This document shows, piece by piece, positions 1 to 12,639 of a stretch of DNA of 64,000 nt. The translations under genes and the position numbers were made by a program. The number at the start of each line of letters is the position of its first letter. Within the stretch, counting starts at the first letter, position 1. The notes beneath the pieces were generated by a model, which was not told the origin of the DNA, did no database searches, and saw only the letters and a program-made list of their open reading frames with translations. Source of the DNA: Glycine soja (Eukaryota; Streptophyta; Magnoliopsida; Fabales; Fabaceae); contig NC_041011.1 in assembly GCF_004193775.1 (NCBI RefSeq), positions 17,317,173 through 17,381,172 of the forward strand. Direction: 5' to 3'.

Positions 1-355
1 ACACCCCCTGCCTTTTTTTTGTGATTCTTTTTTCGTAAAGTTACGGAAACTTACGAATTTCGTAACGATACTTGTTTTCTTTCCGTAATGTTACAGAACC
101 TTGTGGATTACATAATCATCCCCTTCTTGACTTACGGAATATTACGGAACCTTACTAATTGTGCAACGATGCTTCCATTTGATTTCCGGTGTGTCACGGA
201 ACCTTACGGATTGTGCATCAATATTTTCTTTTGTTTTCCGGCATGTCCTGGAATTTCACAAATTGCCTAATGATGGGTGCCAAGCACCTCACAAGGACCA
301 AACAAAAGTTGCATGTCATCAAGCAAAGGTCCCCGGACGAAATTAGGGTATGACA
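1..355 (-). mobile_element. LTR end of a Ty3-type retrotransposon, truncated by window start
   Basis: On the minus strand the right edge of this block reads TGTCATACCCTAATTTCG, the same start as the solo LTR at 7825, so it is the beginning of an LTR pointing left out of the window. The body holds about five degenerate copies, spaced about 51 bp, of a motif like TTACGGAACCTTACG (near 40, 91, 142, 194 and 245). The bases just outside (CATAT, 356-360) would be one arm of the target duplication; the other arm is outside the window. It interrupts the gag-protease region of the element to its right. Seen directly: LTR-like terminus and repeats. Inferred: nested insertion. Confidence 0.7.
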
Positions 356-367
356 CATATTAAGAAC

Positions 368-2583
368 TTAAAAATCAACAAGAAAAATAAGTTCACCAAC
401 CCGAACCAGCACATCCTCTATGAAACCTACGGGGTAAGCAACACTTCTATTTTCCAAATGAATCACCACATCTGTAGATTGCAAAGGTCCAAGAGATAAA
501 GAATTTAAAATGGACAGAGGCATGACACTAACTGATGCTCCTAGATCTAGCATGGCATTCTCAAATTTATTGTTCCCAATAATGCAAGGTATACAGAAAG
601 TACCTGTGTCCTTACATTTCTCAGGAATGTGAGGAACAGATTTACCTATCAATGCTGACACATTTCTGCCCATGCTAATCCTTTCATTGCCCTTGAGCTT
701 CCGTTTGTGGGTGCACAACTCCTTTAGAAACTTGGCATATCATGGAATCTGCTTGATGGCATCTAGCAGAGGTATGTTCACCTCTACTTTCTTGAAGGTC
801 TCCAAGATCTCCTTTTCTACTTCTTCCATTTTTTGTTTGGAATTGCTCTAGGTGGGAATGGAAGAGGGATAGGAGGCTGTTGTAAGTCAGAATTACTAGA
901 AGAAGGTCCACCTGCATGAAAATTTTTGTTAAGAAGCTTTCTCTTTTGTGCAACTATCTCATCCTCTTTTTCAGGTGTAGAATGAAGCTTGACACGTTCA
1001 GGTGCAGGTGCTGCTACTTGTGGAGGCACTTGAATTTGGTTGCCAGACATCAAGGTGATGGCACTCACATTTTTTGGATTCTGCACAGTTTGTGAAGGCA
1101 ATTTGTCAGAATTTTGGGACTGAGCTTGATTCATCTAAGTAGCCATCTGCCCCATCTAATTTGTCAGACTCTGAATGGAGGCTCTTGTCTTTTGCTGAAA
1201 TTGCATATTTTGGATGGTCATTTGCCTCACTAACTCTTCTAAGGAAGATTGAGGAGGGGCCTCAGTTGCTTGTTGTCTTTGTTGTTGTTGCTGCTGTTGT
1301 TGTTGCTGCATTGGAGGAGGAACATATGGCTTGCTTGGACCAGCGACATTCTGAAAATGAGGGATAGACTGTTGTTGTTCTGGAGGGCTTGTCCATCTCA
1401 GATTTGGATGATTCCTCCAACCTGGATTGTATCTGTTGCTTGAAAGGTCATAAGTATTTTGTTGTTGGTTTTGCTGCTGTGGAGGTCTATTATAAATGTT
1501 TGCAGCATAAGCTTCAGGTTGCTCATTGACTCCAGATTGCTACAAAGAAGGACAAAGATCTGAATGGTGATCTGCAAAAGAACATAGACCACAGACTCTT
1601 GCAACAGGTGTAGATTTCTGATTCATGGCAAGCTGAGTTACTAGGTTGACCAAGGCATCAAGTTTTCCTTCAAGCTTTTTATTTTCAATAGATGAAGATG
1701 AATCCGTGGCCACCTCATGGACTCCTCTAAGAACAATAGCATCATTTCTTGCACTGAATTGTTGGGAGTTTGATGCCATCTTCTCAATCAAATTCCTAGC
1801 CTCAACAGGGGTCATATCACCAAGAGCTCCACCATTGGCAGCATCAATCATACTCCACTCCATGTTGCTAAGTCCCTCATAGAAATATTGAAGATGAAGT
1901 TGCTCAGAAATCTGGTGGTGAGGGCAGCTTGCACACAATTTCTTGAATCTTTCCCAGTACTCATACAAGCTTTCTCCACTAAGTTGCCTGATGCCTGAAA
2001 TGTCTTTTTTGATGGTAGTGGTCCTAGATGCAGGGAAGAATTTCTCCAAGAACACCCTCTTAAGGTCATCCCAACTGAAAATAGACCTAGGAGCAAGGTA
2101 GTATAGCCAATCTTTTGCCACTCCCTCCAGAGAATGAGGAAAAGCCTTTAGAAAGATATGTTCTTCTTGGACGTCAGGGGGCTTCATGGTGGAACAAAAA
2201 ATATGGAACTCCTTAAGATGCCTATGAGGATCTTCACCTGCAAGACCATGAAACTTGGGCAGCAAATGTATTAGTCCAGTCTTGAGAACATATGGAACAC
2301 CCTCATCAGGATATTGAATGCACAAGCTTTCATAAGTGAAATCAGGTGCAGCCATCTCCCTAAGAGTCCTCTCACGAGGTGGAGGTTGAGCCATGTTCTC
2401 AGTATAAAAATTAGTAGTGGAATGCTCAAAATCAGAATATTCAGAATCACCCTCAACAGAATGTTCAAAATGCTCAAAATGCACAGAATGATCAGGATGC
2501 ACACTATGCTTAACTAATCTATGAAAGGTTTTATCTATTTCAGGATCAAAGGGTTGTAAATCACTTGGATTTCCCCTAGTCAT
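368..2583 (-). pseudogene. gag-protease of Athila-like Ty3 element, broken
   Basis: The capsid-like Gag region (2583-1540, about 347 codons) contains a retrotransposon gag domain with the conserved run PKFHGLAGEDPHRHLKEF, a tryptophan-rich middle (KDWLYYLAP) and a zinc-knuckle-like tail (CGLCSFADHHSDLC). The frame then hits a stop near 1540 and stays mostly open through a glutamine-rich segment near 1265-1310 to about 820, with further stops. The retropepsin-like protease lies in another frame (718-368), with the motif LDLGASVSVMP, where family members normally carry D-[ST]-G or D-x-G-A. At least one frameshift and several stops separate the parts. It would have encoded the particle protein and its processing enzyme; it cannot now. 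Confidence 0.8.
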
Positions 2584-5115
2584 GCACTATATGCAGTAAA
2601 TAATGTGTCTCTCAACAAGCACCTAACAAGGGGGTAAAACTACAACTATACTCAAACGATATCCAAATGAGATGAAATTTTGTGATCAACACCCTAAAAT
2701 CATGAAAATATAGCACAAAATATTTCAAACAAAAATTCAAAGTCTAACTATGAAAACTACCTAAGAAAAGTTTAGAAAAATAGGACAATAATACTTGGAA
2801 AAAAAAAACTTAGTAAACGGTTGATTTTTGGAGTTTGGGAGACCCCAACCGATCGATTGCCACAGTATGGGAAATTTTTTTCTACCCCAAATGCATATAT
2901 AATAATAGTTATTCTAATACCCGGAGCAAAATTTATGGCCGTTTGAAGTTTTGTTAAACACAAGTTCTCAAATTTTTTTGAATCTCTCAAATCCAGCCAC
3001 ACCAAGTGTTCCTGGTATTTTTCACACAAAATATGAATGAAAAGAACCTACCATACAAAAATTCAGCCAAAAATAACAACCCTAACCATCAAAACAAAAT
3101 CGCCAATTAAATTGTAAATAGTCGTCGCTAATTCAATCGCTAATGTAATGTTGTGTGAACAGTAACACAAAATCAGTCTCTAATTCCATCGATAAGCACT
3201 ATTCACAGCAAAACATAAAACTGAAATAGGGGAAATGCTGAACAAGGGGTACTACAAAATTGCAAAACGGGACATCAAATAAAACAGAACAACGCACTAA
3301 CACAACATACTAATACCACACTAACACGACACAAACACACTAAACAAAAGAAGTAAACGTAAAACAACTAAACATAAAACACGAATCACTAGCTATTATG
3401 AAATTTAAAAATGCAGTATCTAGGAAGTGATCTTAGGCCGTCTCCCAACAAGCAATGGTCAACCAAATGTTCATAACAGATAGTAATAAAACAGTAACGA
3501 ATTGGGGGGGTTTGTTTGTTTTTGTAAATTAAACAGCATGCAAATTTTAATTAAAAAAATATCAGAATTAAAACATGTTGTTTCCCCTTGATTCACAAGC
3601 AAGTCTCTTATCCTAGGTTACGAGAAATTATCCTTTACCAGTTCAACCACTTAATCCAACCCTAAATTAAATTACTAAGCGAAATTTAACATAAGGCATT
3701 CATTATGTGATTAAGCAACACATGCACCAATTAATCATGAACGATCATTAAGCATGAACGTAAATTAAGCGCAGAGACAATTAATCAAGCACTAAGCATG
3801 CATGGATCAATAACAACAAATACAGAATAATTGGTGAAAAGGAGAAGCTGATCAGAATTTAATAGTAATAATAGAACCTCAAAGAGAGCTGCGTTTGATC
3901 CTTAAGAGAAAACAACGCTGGAGACATAGCCTTCCATTAATCAGTAGAAAACGAAGAAAACTATAATTACTCTTCCAAAATGAAAAAGTGTCTAAAAGTA
4001 GAAGAGAAGCCTAAAACTAAAAATGAAAAAGGAGAGAGAGAGAGAGAGAGAGCCCAAAACTAGAGCCTTGGTGTTGTTATATATTCTCAGCCCCAAAGCT
4101 TACAAATTTGTTTTAAGTCCAAGCCCAAAAATAAAATCTAGACAAGATAAGATAATATTTGATAAAATAAAATCTAGATAAGATAAGATAAGATCAAGAT
4201 GAAATAATATCTAGATTAGATAAAATCTAGATATGATAAGATAAAATCTAGATGAAATAATATCTAGATGAGATAAAATCTAGATAAGATAAGATTTGGT
4301 AGAATAAAATAGTCTGTTCTCTTCAAGTCCAAGCCCAATTCTGGATTCAAGCCCAATTGCTTATAATTCTCCTGAAATTAAATTAAAAACACAAAATTAG
4401 TCCAATAGGCCCAAATGATAAAACTGCATAATTAATTTGACAATTAAGGCTAATCAGTAATTAAAATGGTGACAAAAAGGGTTAAGAAATAGGAGAAAAT
4501 GATGACACATCAGTAGGAAACTTAAAAAGCAAAAAAAAAAGAGTTCAACAACAAGACTACTTCTAGGAATTGATTTAGAACATGTTATGAACTAAATAGC
4601 ATGCATGAATTATACTCAAAATTCAAAAGATAGGCTAAGAATGACAAGAATACATGAACAAATGTATCTAGAATTCAATAAACAAAATAAAAATTCAACA
4701 CAAACTTAGAACATAATGTGACAATTACTATGACTAAACATGACTCTAAGACAACATGGATTAAGTGATTTACACTTAGATTTTTGTGTTTTTTTTTTCT
4801 AATCAATATTTTGGAAGAAAATTTAGATTTAAAGGTTTAGCACAAGAATATTCTGAATGAAAAATGATAGAACCTAAAATAAACACAAAAACATGATTCA
4901 AGAGTAGATCTACAAAATTTGAACCATAGAAATGCAAGAACAAGTGTAGATCTAAGATTTAATTGGTTTATTTTTTTTTTAATCTACTCTAAACAGCACT
5001 AAACCACAAGACAATGGAGGATATACATGGAGAATAAGATGAAGAACAAGGAATTAAAGAGAATTCACTGAACAAAAAGATAGAGGAAGCAAAAGAACAT
5101 CCCCTAGATGAAGAT
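2584..5115 (-). other. Untranslated leader of the Athila-like element; no gene seen
   Basis: About 2.5 kb between the gag start and the primer binding site. No coding signal is visible on either strand. It holds a short (GA)n run near 4029-4051 and a purine-rich imperfect tandem built on AGATA/AAATCTAGAT units from about 4135 to 4305. Confidence 0.6.
4135..4305. repeat. Imperfect tandem repeat of AGATA / AAATCTAGAT units
   Basis: GATAAGATA and AAATCTAGATAA recur about every 20-35 bases over roughly 170 bp, inside the retroelement leader. Seen directly; no function claimed. Confidence 0.7.
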
Positions 5116-5127
5116 GCTCCGATACCA
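5116..5127 (-). other. Primer binding site (initiator tRNA-Met type)
   Basis: The minus strand reads TGGTATCGGAGC two bases downstream of the LTR edge at 5130. It differs at one base from the common plant retrotransposon site TGGTATCAGAGC. It fixes the element's orientation as minus. Confidence 0.8.
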
Positions 5128-5129
5128 CA

Positions 5130-6064
5130 TGATGTAAGCTCCATTGGAGCTTGTAGGCCTAGGATCTTCTTCATCAATGGATTCCTTTTCTTCTTGGAAG
5201 ATGAATGGCAGCGGAATGGAGAAGGAAGAGAGAGAGGAGACGCCACTTCAAGGAGCAGATGAGTCTAGAAGAAGCTCACCACCATAGGAGGCCATAGATA
5301 AGAGCTTGGAGGAAGAAGGAGATGAATGAAGGGAGAGGAAGAGAAGAGCACAAAATTTTGTGCTCTAAAAGAGCTCTAAAATCTGAAGTTTAATATTCAA
5401 ATAATCAAAGTTGAAAAATGCACACACATGGCCTCTATTTATAGCCTAAGTGTCACACAAAATTGGAGGGAAATTTGAATTTGTATTCAAATTTCACTTG
5501 AATTTGTGGAGCCAAATTTTCACTAATTATGATTAGTGAATTTTAGCTATGGTTCATCCCACTAATCCAAGATTCTCCACTAAGTGTGCTTAGGTTTCAT
5601 GAGGCATGTAAAGCATGAAGGTCATGCACAAAGTCTGACTATATGATGTGGCAATAGGGTATAGCAAGCAAATGCTCACCTCTCCCTCTAAAATTTAATT
5701 GGATTGGGCTTCTTCCAATTCAATTAAATTTATTTCCAACCACACACATCAAATATTCACTTAATGCATGTGAAATTACAAAACTACCCCTAATACAAAA
5801 ACTAGTCTAGGTGCCCTAAAATACAAGGGCTGAAAAATCCTATATTTCTAGGATACCCTACCTACATTATAAAGCCCTAAATACAAGGCCCAAAAATAAT
5901 GAAACCTTAATATAATATATACAAAGATAAGTGGGCTCATACTTAGCCAATGGACCCAAAATCTACCCTAAGGCTCATGAGAACCCTAGGGCCTTCTCTT
6001 GCATCTCTGGCCTAATCTACTTGGAGTCTTCTATCCAATGCCCTTGCGGGGTAGGATTGCATCA
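5130..6064 (-). repeat. 5' LTR of the Athila-like element (935 bp)
   Basis: On the plus strand it runs TGATGTAAGC...GGATTGCATCA, with matching inverted ends TGATG/CATCA. Its left edge abuts the primer binding site. The partner LTR is not in the window, so the right boundary rests on the TG/CA rule only. Confidence 0.65.
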
Positions 6065-6770
6065 CTTTTTGTGCTTTTTGATTATTATTATTATTACGGT
6101 TATGGTTGTAGTACAATATTCCCTTTTTGTTAGTTTTTGTGCATGGGTAGTTTACTTGATCATCTTGAAGCATCTTGAACAGTTTAACTTAGTTTTAATG
6201 GTATGGTAGTGAAGCATTTTAGTTATTTTGTGAAAATGGTTGTATGTCTTTATTTTGAATTTAGTGCATGATTTTGATGAAGTCTGTGTTTCTTATCATG
6301 AGTTTGAGCAAGTGTGTATGTTAGACAAAGAAAGAACAAGAATGTGAACTTGCATTTGGAATTGTTAGTCAGTAGACAGATTGATTGTGAAAGAAAAGCT
6401 TGAACCAAAACCGGTGAGAGTGTGACCTTAAACTGTGAGTGAACAATTAGCTGTGAGTTGTAATCTTTGCATGAATCTCTGAATTTTAGGATGAAATGTA
6501 TTGACGAGAACATGATGAAGGCCATGATTATACATACACAAGCCTTTTGACCAAAAAGCTTACCTTAAATTTCAATTCTATCATTTGCACACTTTTTGAG
6601 CTGAATGAGTTTGTCAATAAATTGAACCCTGAACCTAAATGATTCTCTCCAGATACCTTGTTTAGATTCTACGAGAGCATATAGTTCAAGGAAAATTTAC
6701 CCTAAATTTGGGGGAGTGGAACTAATTGGGATGCAAAGAAAGAGAGAAAGCATCAACACACACAACAAAT
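6065..6770 (+). repeat. Non-coding retrotransposon-like sequence
   Basis: No gene is visible. The style, with a purine-rich stretch AATTTGGGGGAGTGGAAC near 6705 like a polypurine tract, resembles the untranslated 3' region of Athila-type elements in plus orientation. A tentative reading only. Confidence 0.3.
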
Positions 6771-7819
6771 AAGGAGCCCATTGTAATCCAACAGCACATG
6801 AGGTGGGTAATCAGGAGCCCATTGCCTATGATATAATGAAGGTACCTCAATGAAATTCTGCAATTAAACATTTAAACATATGAAAATTGTAAGTTGGATC
6901 ACTTATTAAGTACATCACATATGATTTGTTTGGGATTATAGAAATGGATAAAATCATTAGGTGGGGAAATACTTACCCTATCAACATGGAATGTCGCCTG
7001 AAATTGGTATATGATTGTGCATCCCAAGAAATTAGGTGGGCCCTGAATAACAAAATTTTTCCTAATTAGTTACTCATAATTTATACCCTTTTCATACACA
7101 TACCAAATTACTTGTTACACCATTGGAAGGAGATCAACAATACGTTCCTTATGGTAGTCGGCAGAAATACAAACATGAATGTTAATAACGCTTCTATAAA
7201 GAACATATAGATAGAAGAACCAAAAGACGAACGATGGAAAAGTATAAGAAACTTACATGTTTGAAATATGTTGAGATTATGATGAATATCATACCCGATA
7301 GCATGAGAACGACAAACATGAATGATGAAACTATATTGAACATTAACATATAAAAAGCAAAAGTAGAACAAACTTACAACATTGGACGCAACTCATAACA
7401 TTGAAAGACGATGAAAAAAAAATATGAATGTCATTCCAAACAAAATCAAAAATATGAAAATCAATGTCAAAAGTATAACGAACATATAGATAGAAGAACC
7501 AATAGACGAACGATGGAAAAGTATAAGAACCTTACATGTTTGAAGTATGCTAAAATTATGATGAATATCATACCTGACAGCATGAGAACCATGAAGATGA
7601 ATGATGAAACTATATTGAACATTAACATATAAAAAGCAAAAGTAGAACAAACTTACAACATTGGACGCAGTCGATGTTTGTGTACTCATGGTGTGGTAAG
7701 GGTTGCATGTTATTGTGGGCCAGATGACTTAAGAGTTTTTTGAATATTGTTGGTTATCGATTCCATAGAAGGAGAGACAAATAAAGAGTTTCTATTTACG
7801 ACATGCAATTTGTATATTA
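6771..7819. other. Unassigned AT-rich stretch with a tandem duplication
   Basis: About 1 kb with no long open frame that I recognise. It contains a direct duplication (see the repeat entry) and several splice-donor-like GTAAGT sites on the minus strand. It could be exon debris of a captured or decayed gene. I cannot name one. Confidence 0.4.
7200..7671. repeat. Two-copy direct repeat, period about 279 bp
   Basis: The block 7201-7391 (starting GAACATATAGATAGAAGAAC) recurs at 7480-7670 with about 90% identity by eye, ending in both copies with AACATTGGACGCA. In minus orientation each copy carries a short open stretch ending in ATGTT followed by GTAAGT, a good splice donor, so the duplicated unit may have held an exon boundary. 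Confidence 0.8.
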
Positions 7820-7824
7820 CCAAT

Positions 7825-9980
7825 TGTCATACCCTAATTTCGTCTGGGAACCATTGTTAGTTGGCATGTGACTTTCGCTTGGCCACCTCAAAATGTTTAA
7901 CACTCATCGTTGTGGAATCTGTAAAGTTCTGAGATGTTTTGAGAAGAAACCGGTCAAAAACACGGAAACGGGAGTGTATTTAGCAAAGTGGGGTGTGCGT
8001 AAATAAACTGTTACACTCTAATTTCATCCGAGGACCATTGTTGATCGCTTTGGAAGGCTTAACACTCATCATGGTGGAAAACAGCCAAAAACACAAAAAT
8101 GGGGGGGTGAACTTATCAAGATAGGGGCTTAAATAGAAATTCGAATTTAGGCCCTCCCGGGACATTTTGGAAATTGGGTTGCTTAAGGAGGAAGAAACTG
8201 GGCAGAAAGCTCCTCCACGTTGTTGAAAAGTGGTTTCCGGGGCTTCTGTGGCTTCCGTAATGCTTCCGTAAAATTTTTGAAAACCTTGGGTAAGCATATT
8301 TCACTTAACATTGGTGAAAGGGAAGAGAAAAAAAGATGAAAATCAAATATGAAACACTTTCGTAAGGCTTCCATAACTTTTCCATAAAGTACGAAAAGGG
8401 GGGTGAACTTAGTAATTGGGGTGCGCTTAGAAATCTTCCTCAAGAAGCCTCTAGGCAGTAAGCACCTCTCTTTTTCCCTATAAATAGGGGAGGGGGGCTA
8501 TTTCAAAATATTGGAGACCCATTGGCTATGCATTTCGGCTGTTTTGGGTGAAAAATGTGTTTCGTGAAGAAAAATTGAGTCGAAGTGCTTCCATAACGCT
8601 TCCGTAAGCGATTATGTGGAAATTCTTCATCGATCTTTACTGTTCTTCATTCGTTCTTCGTCGTTCTTCAGTCTTCAACCGGTAAGTTCCCGAAATTGAA
8701 TCTTTTAATTCATTCTATGCACTCTTAGTGGTCCCTACTTGTTTTGTGTACTTTCACTTTAATTTCACTTACTTTTAGTTTTCTTTTCTTCCGCTTTAAC
8801 GAGCTTTTTACCATTTATTTAAGTCATTTTCTCACCTAATAAATGATAAAATGAATTTCAACCGATCATTTGTGTTGTAATCTCATTTAATCACTGTTAA
8901 AACAAAATCTTATCGATCGTTCATGCTGTAACCACGGTTAAACCAAAAAAAGGCAAAATAATAATAAAATAATCAAAATATCTTGAAAAATAATAATAGA
9001 ATAATCAAAATATCTTTGAATAAAATAATCAAAAAAATTAATCGGACGTTTTTCTTTGGAAGTTTCCTTGAATGAATTGACTAATAACCAAAGTGAAACT
9101 AAGGCTAAAATCAACTCATAAATCAAGCTTCGTCCGCAAAAGTCACTCAAAATCGTTTTAAGGTCCAATGCCTTAAACGGTCCTCTTTTCTTTTATCAGT
9201 TAACATGGACCGTTCAAAAGCATAAAATCAACACATAACTTTACCGCTTTTGCAACAACTACATAGGTCTGATTTCCTCATCGCAATTGAGGATACGTAG
9301 GAGCAAAAGCCCCACTTTTGTCGACCACCCCAAGAGATCGTTAATGGTCCAATGCCTTAACGTTTCTCTCCTTTCAAAAACCAAGAGATCGTTAATGGTC
9401 CAATGTCTTAACGTTTTTCTCCTTTCAAAACCAAGAGATCGTTAATGGTCCAACGCCTTAACTTTTCTCTCCTTTCCAAAAATCAAAAGATCGTTAAATG
9501 GTCCAATGCTTTAAACGACTTTTGTTCGGTTAAAATCGATCTTGCGGAAAAAGATCAAAACAACTTAACCAACGTTTAGTTCTAAAATAACTACGTAGGT
9601 CTGATTTCCTCATCGTAATTGGGGATACGTAGGAGCGAGGGAAACACCATTGTCGATCACAAAAAGATAAAAAAATACAAAAGGCATAAAAAGACATAAA
9701 AACGTAAAAAAGGGAAAATAAAAAAAATCGAAGACATGATATTGCACACTTGGTTAAAGGTTGTCGTCCCTTGTGACGGACGCGTGGGGTGCTAATACCT
9801 TCCCCATGCATAAAAACAACTCTTGAACCTTTCACACTTTAAGTTCGTAGACCACACCTTTCCAGTTTTTCCAACGTTTTTCTCGAATAAACGTTGGTGA
9901 CAACTCCGCGTATTTTCCTTTCTTGGAAGACACACCCGTGAGCCCCGAGTCGCCCTCCCGCCGAAGGGTAGGTTGCGACA
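7825..9980 (+). mobile_element. Solo LTR (2156 bp), TSD CCAAT
   Basis: The block starts TGTCATACCCTAATTTCG and ends AGGTTGCGACA. It is flanked by identical 5-bp duplications CCAAT at 7820-7824 and 9981-9985. There is no internal retrotransposon sequence, so it is a solo LTR left by LTR-LTR recombination. The start matches the LTR edge at 355 on the other strand. It contains a fourfold tandem (9329-9530) and two copies of the motif TACGTAGGTCTGATTTCCTC (near 9260 and 9592), also present in diverged form in the LTR at 58915. Confidence 0.9.
9329..9530. repeat. Tandem repeat inside solo LTR, about 4 copies of about 51 bp
   Basis: The unit contains AAGAGATCGTTAATGGTCCA followed by a CTTAACG and TCTCCTTTC stretch. 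Copies start near 9329, 9381, 9431 and 9482, the last more diverged. Confidence 0.8.
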
Positions 9981-9985
9981 CCAAT

Positions 9986-11547
9986 GATAATGATTGGATG
10001 CGTTATACACAATACATAATGAGTAGTTAATGTAATTGCCATAGCAGTTAGCACGTATTGGAATCCGCTTCTTATATCTACTTGAATATTGTATAATAAT
10101 TGAATGCCTAGTATCCCAACAAATAATATTTGCACAATTGTAATTAATATTCATTAAACTTTCTTAAGTACTCATGTTATTGTGATGGTGATTTTTATTG
10201 TACAATGTATAACGTATAATAATTGCAACCCTTTTCCGCTTCCCATAACACCTCTATATGTTTTTATTAATTAATAATAATTTTGTATATTAATTGACAA
10301 TCTTTTACTCTTCCTGTAACCCTTCATATTTATCGTTCAATAGTTGATATTAATGTTAAAAAATAATATTTTTCACTACCCCCAATAATAATATGATTAG
10401 TACATTAAATGTAGCCATTTTAGTATGCAATTATTAATTAACATTATTAAATATAACACGACAGACTTTTACTCTTCCCAAAATATAATTACATTATGTC
10501 CATTAATTGGTTGCGTTTTAGTGTCCTGTTATCAATAATATTATGAACAATGTTTTGAATACTGAATTATGTGTTCATTACTAATAACCCTTTTACTTTC
10601 CCGAAGAACTTCTTTCCACAAAATTTATTAATTTCATTAATTATTAATTATACATATATTAACATTTTCGTCAATGTTTGCATGCCAATTACACTTCCAT
10701 CACATCACTTGAAGTAATTGGCACACAAGCATTATCTTTTTTCATGTACTAGGCATTGGGAACTTGCAGGTCAGGGCACGTCTAATACCTAATATGTATT
10801 GTTATTATATGTGAAATGTACTTATATTATAACCTAATACTAATATGGCAAATTATATACTATAAAATATTAGGATAAATAGTACATGGTTTCACACAAA
10901 TTTCAACAATATCTACTGCAGTGATTTTGTATAAGTGTATACATTACCGTAATAAGCATGTCACAATTCCAGAAGCTTTTATTTGACTTGTCAACCTGCA
11001 AGTAAATGGTAGAAAATGTTACTATATTGCAAAATACAACTGTTGTAGTTTTTAACAAATACAAAAGACATTAATTGCATTGAACAAATTAACCCACTAA
11101 ATTGACACATGTACAAAAAAGTAATTACAATGCAACTTTTCGAAACATGCACAAAATGGTTTAAAGAAACGATAAAAAACTTTGTTTTCTGTGATTTGAT
11201 TACAAATTAAAAGACATCAATCTTTGGCCATGAGTGGTAAATTTTGTTGGTATGTTATTTGTCTGGATTTCGAAATGACAGTTTTAATCATTAATAATAT
11301 AGTTGGCATTACAATCTTAAATATATGAACCCTAGTTATTAGCCACGAACATTATTGATATTAAATTTAACCATACAAATTATTGTTGATAGAATTCATT
11401 GTTCATACATGGGTAATTGAGTGGTTCCACATCACAAAAAATAGTATAATTGGACCAAATAGCTACAAACAAAATGACATACCACATGTAAACCAAAAAA
11501 CGCATAAAATAAAAAGAGTTACAATATATAATTAAAATATCAACTGA
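9986..11547. other. AT-rich, no gene seen
   Basis: About 1.5 kb downstream of the RPA1-like relic. There are no convincing exons on either strand. One short inverted repeat, GCCAATTAC/GTAATTGGC, lies near 10684-10723. Confidence 0.5.
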
Positions 11548-12639
11548 TTACTCAGCTTTCATATGTTTGTTTGTGGATAGTTCATATGTAGTATAATCGT
11601 CAGAATCAAATTCAGTAGTGGCTTGTTGACCGCTCATTCTTTTGGCAGGGGTGACGAAGGCAGTGTTTCTAGGATCGTAATCAGCTGACTATGACAATGA
11701 AGGTTGTGCAACGATTTAAAGTATTATTAGCCAACATGAATAACGTATTTAAAGTAAATTTTTGTTTGCTTACTTAATAAAATGTGATACAAATATACGT
11801 ACCATAGGATGGTAGTCCTGTGATGAAGTTTCAGCACATGCAGCTGGTGACTTCCCTATACTTGATTCATCCTGCATGTAGCACATTGACAGACAACATC
11901 AATTGTTTTTTCATTTTCGACATACACTCTTAGGATTAGTTGATTATTACCTGCAAACCAACTGTAGATGTCAATGTGTGGATATGATGTTCCTCTTGGC
12001 TAACATCCAACACAAATGATTGCCGCATGTGTACATGGTACTTGAATCTGACAGTCCATGTCTTGCCCAGCAATTCATCCACACACAAAGGGAACACTTT
12101 GATCTCGTCACCAGCTTAAGAATTATAAATCAATTTAAATGCAATATGACTTGAATTGTTATTTCATAAATGAGTGTATGTTACAATACATATCGTAATC
12201 AGTTCTTGTCGACATTCCTCGGCTGTCTTACCAAACATTTTGATACACGTCACATCCCAGAAATGAAAGTTAGCTTTCTCCCCATTGTGTTCCATTTTCA
12301 CAACTAATTTATACCTAACATAACAATATCCATATAAGTAAAGACTCGAATCTAAATTACATTATAACTCATTTGGGGATAAATACATTTTACTTGGGAA
12401 CCATATGAGTAACTTGGTTCTGGCACGAACGGCAGGCTGCCCCTATTTTTAATGGATCAAATGTTGTAGTACAGTAGGGACAACTATCATAACTTCATGG
12501 TGTATCAATCATGACTTCATCCACCGTAGCAACGGTCAAACAATAACAGTCCTAAATCATATAACAAATGAAAGTGGAGAGGTCACAGCAAGGAAAATTC
12601 AATGGGTTAGTGTTCAGGTGTGCGAATAGAAAATGGTGT

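Larger units (their letters stand above)
356..6064 (-). mobile_element. Athila-like Ty3 retrotransposon, 5' part only, degenerate
   Basis: Reading right to left the order is LTR (6064-5130), a 2-bp gap, a primer binding site like initiator tRNA-Met (5127-5116), a non-coding leader of about 2.5 kb, then gag and protease (2583-368). The rest of pol, any env-like gene and the 3' LTR are missing from the window because another LTR begins at 355. The Gag sequence type and long leader fit the Athila/Calypso lineage known from legumes; lineage is inferred without a search. The reading frame is broken, so the copy is dead. Confidence 0.75.

Noticed and set aside
2314..2517. Plus-strand open frame over the Athila-like gag
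   Set aside because: A shadow of the true minus-strand gag frame.
4029..4305. Possible CRISPR-like or satellite array
   Set aside because: The units are irregular AGATA-type low-complexity sequence without constant spacers, and this is plant DNA.
9792..10154. Overlapping minus-strand open frames across the right edge of the solo LTR
   Set aside because: They straddle the LTR boundary and target duplication at 9980, so they cannot be a conserved gene.
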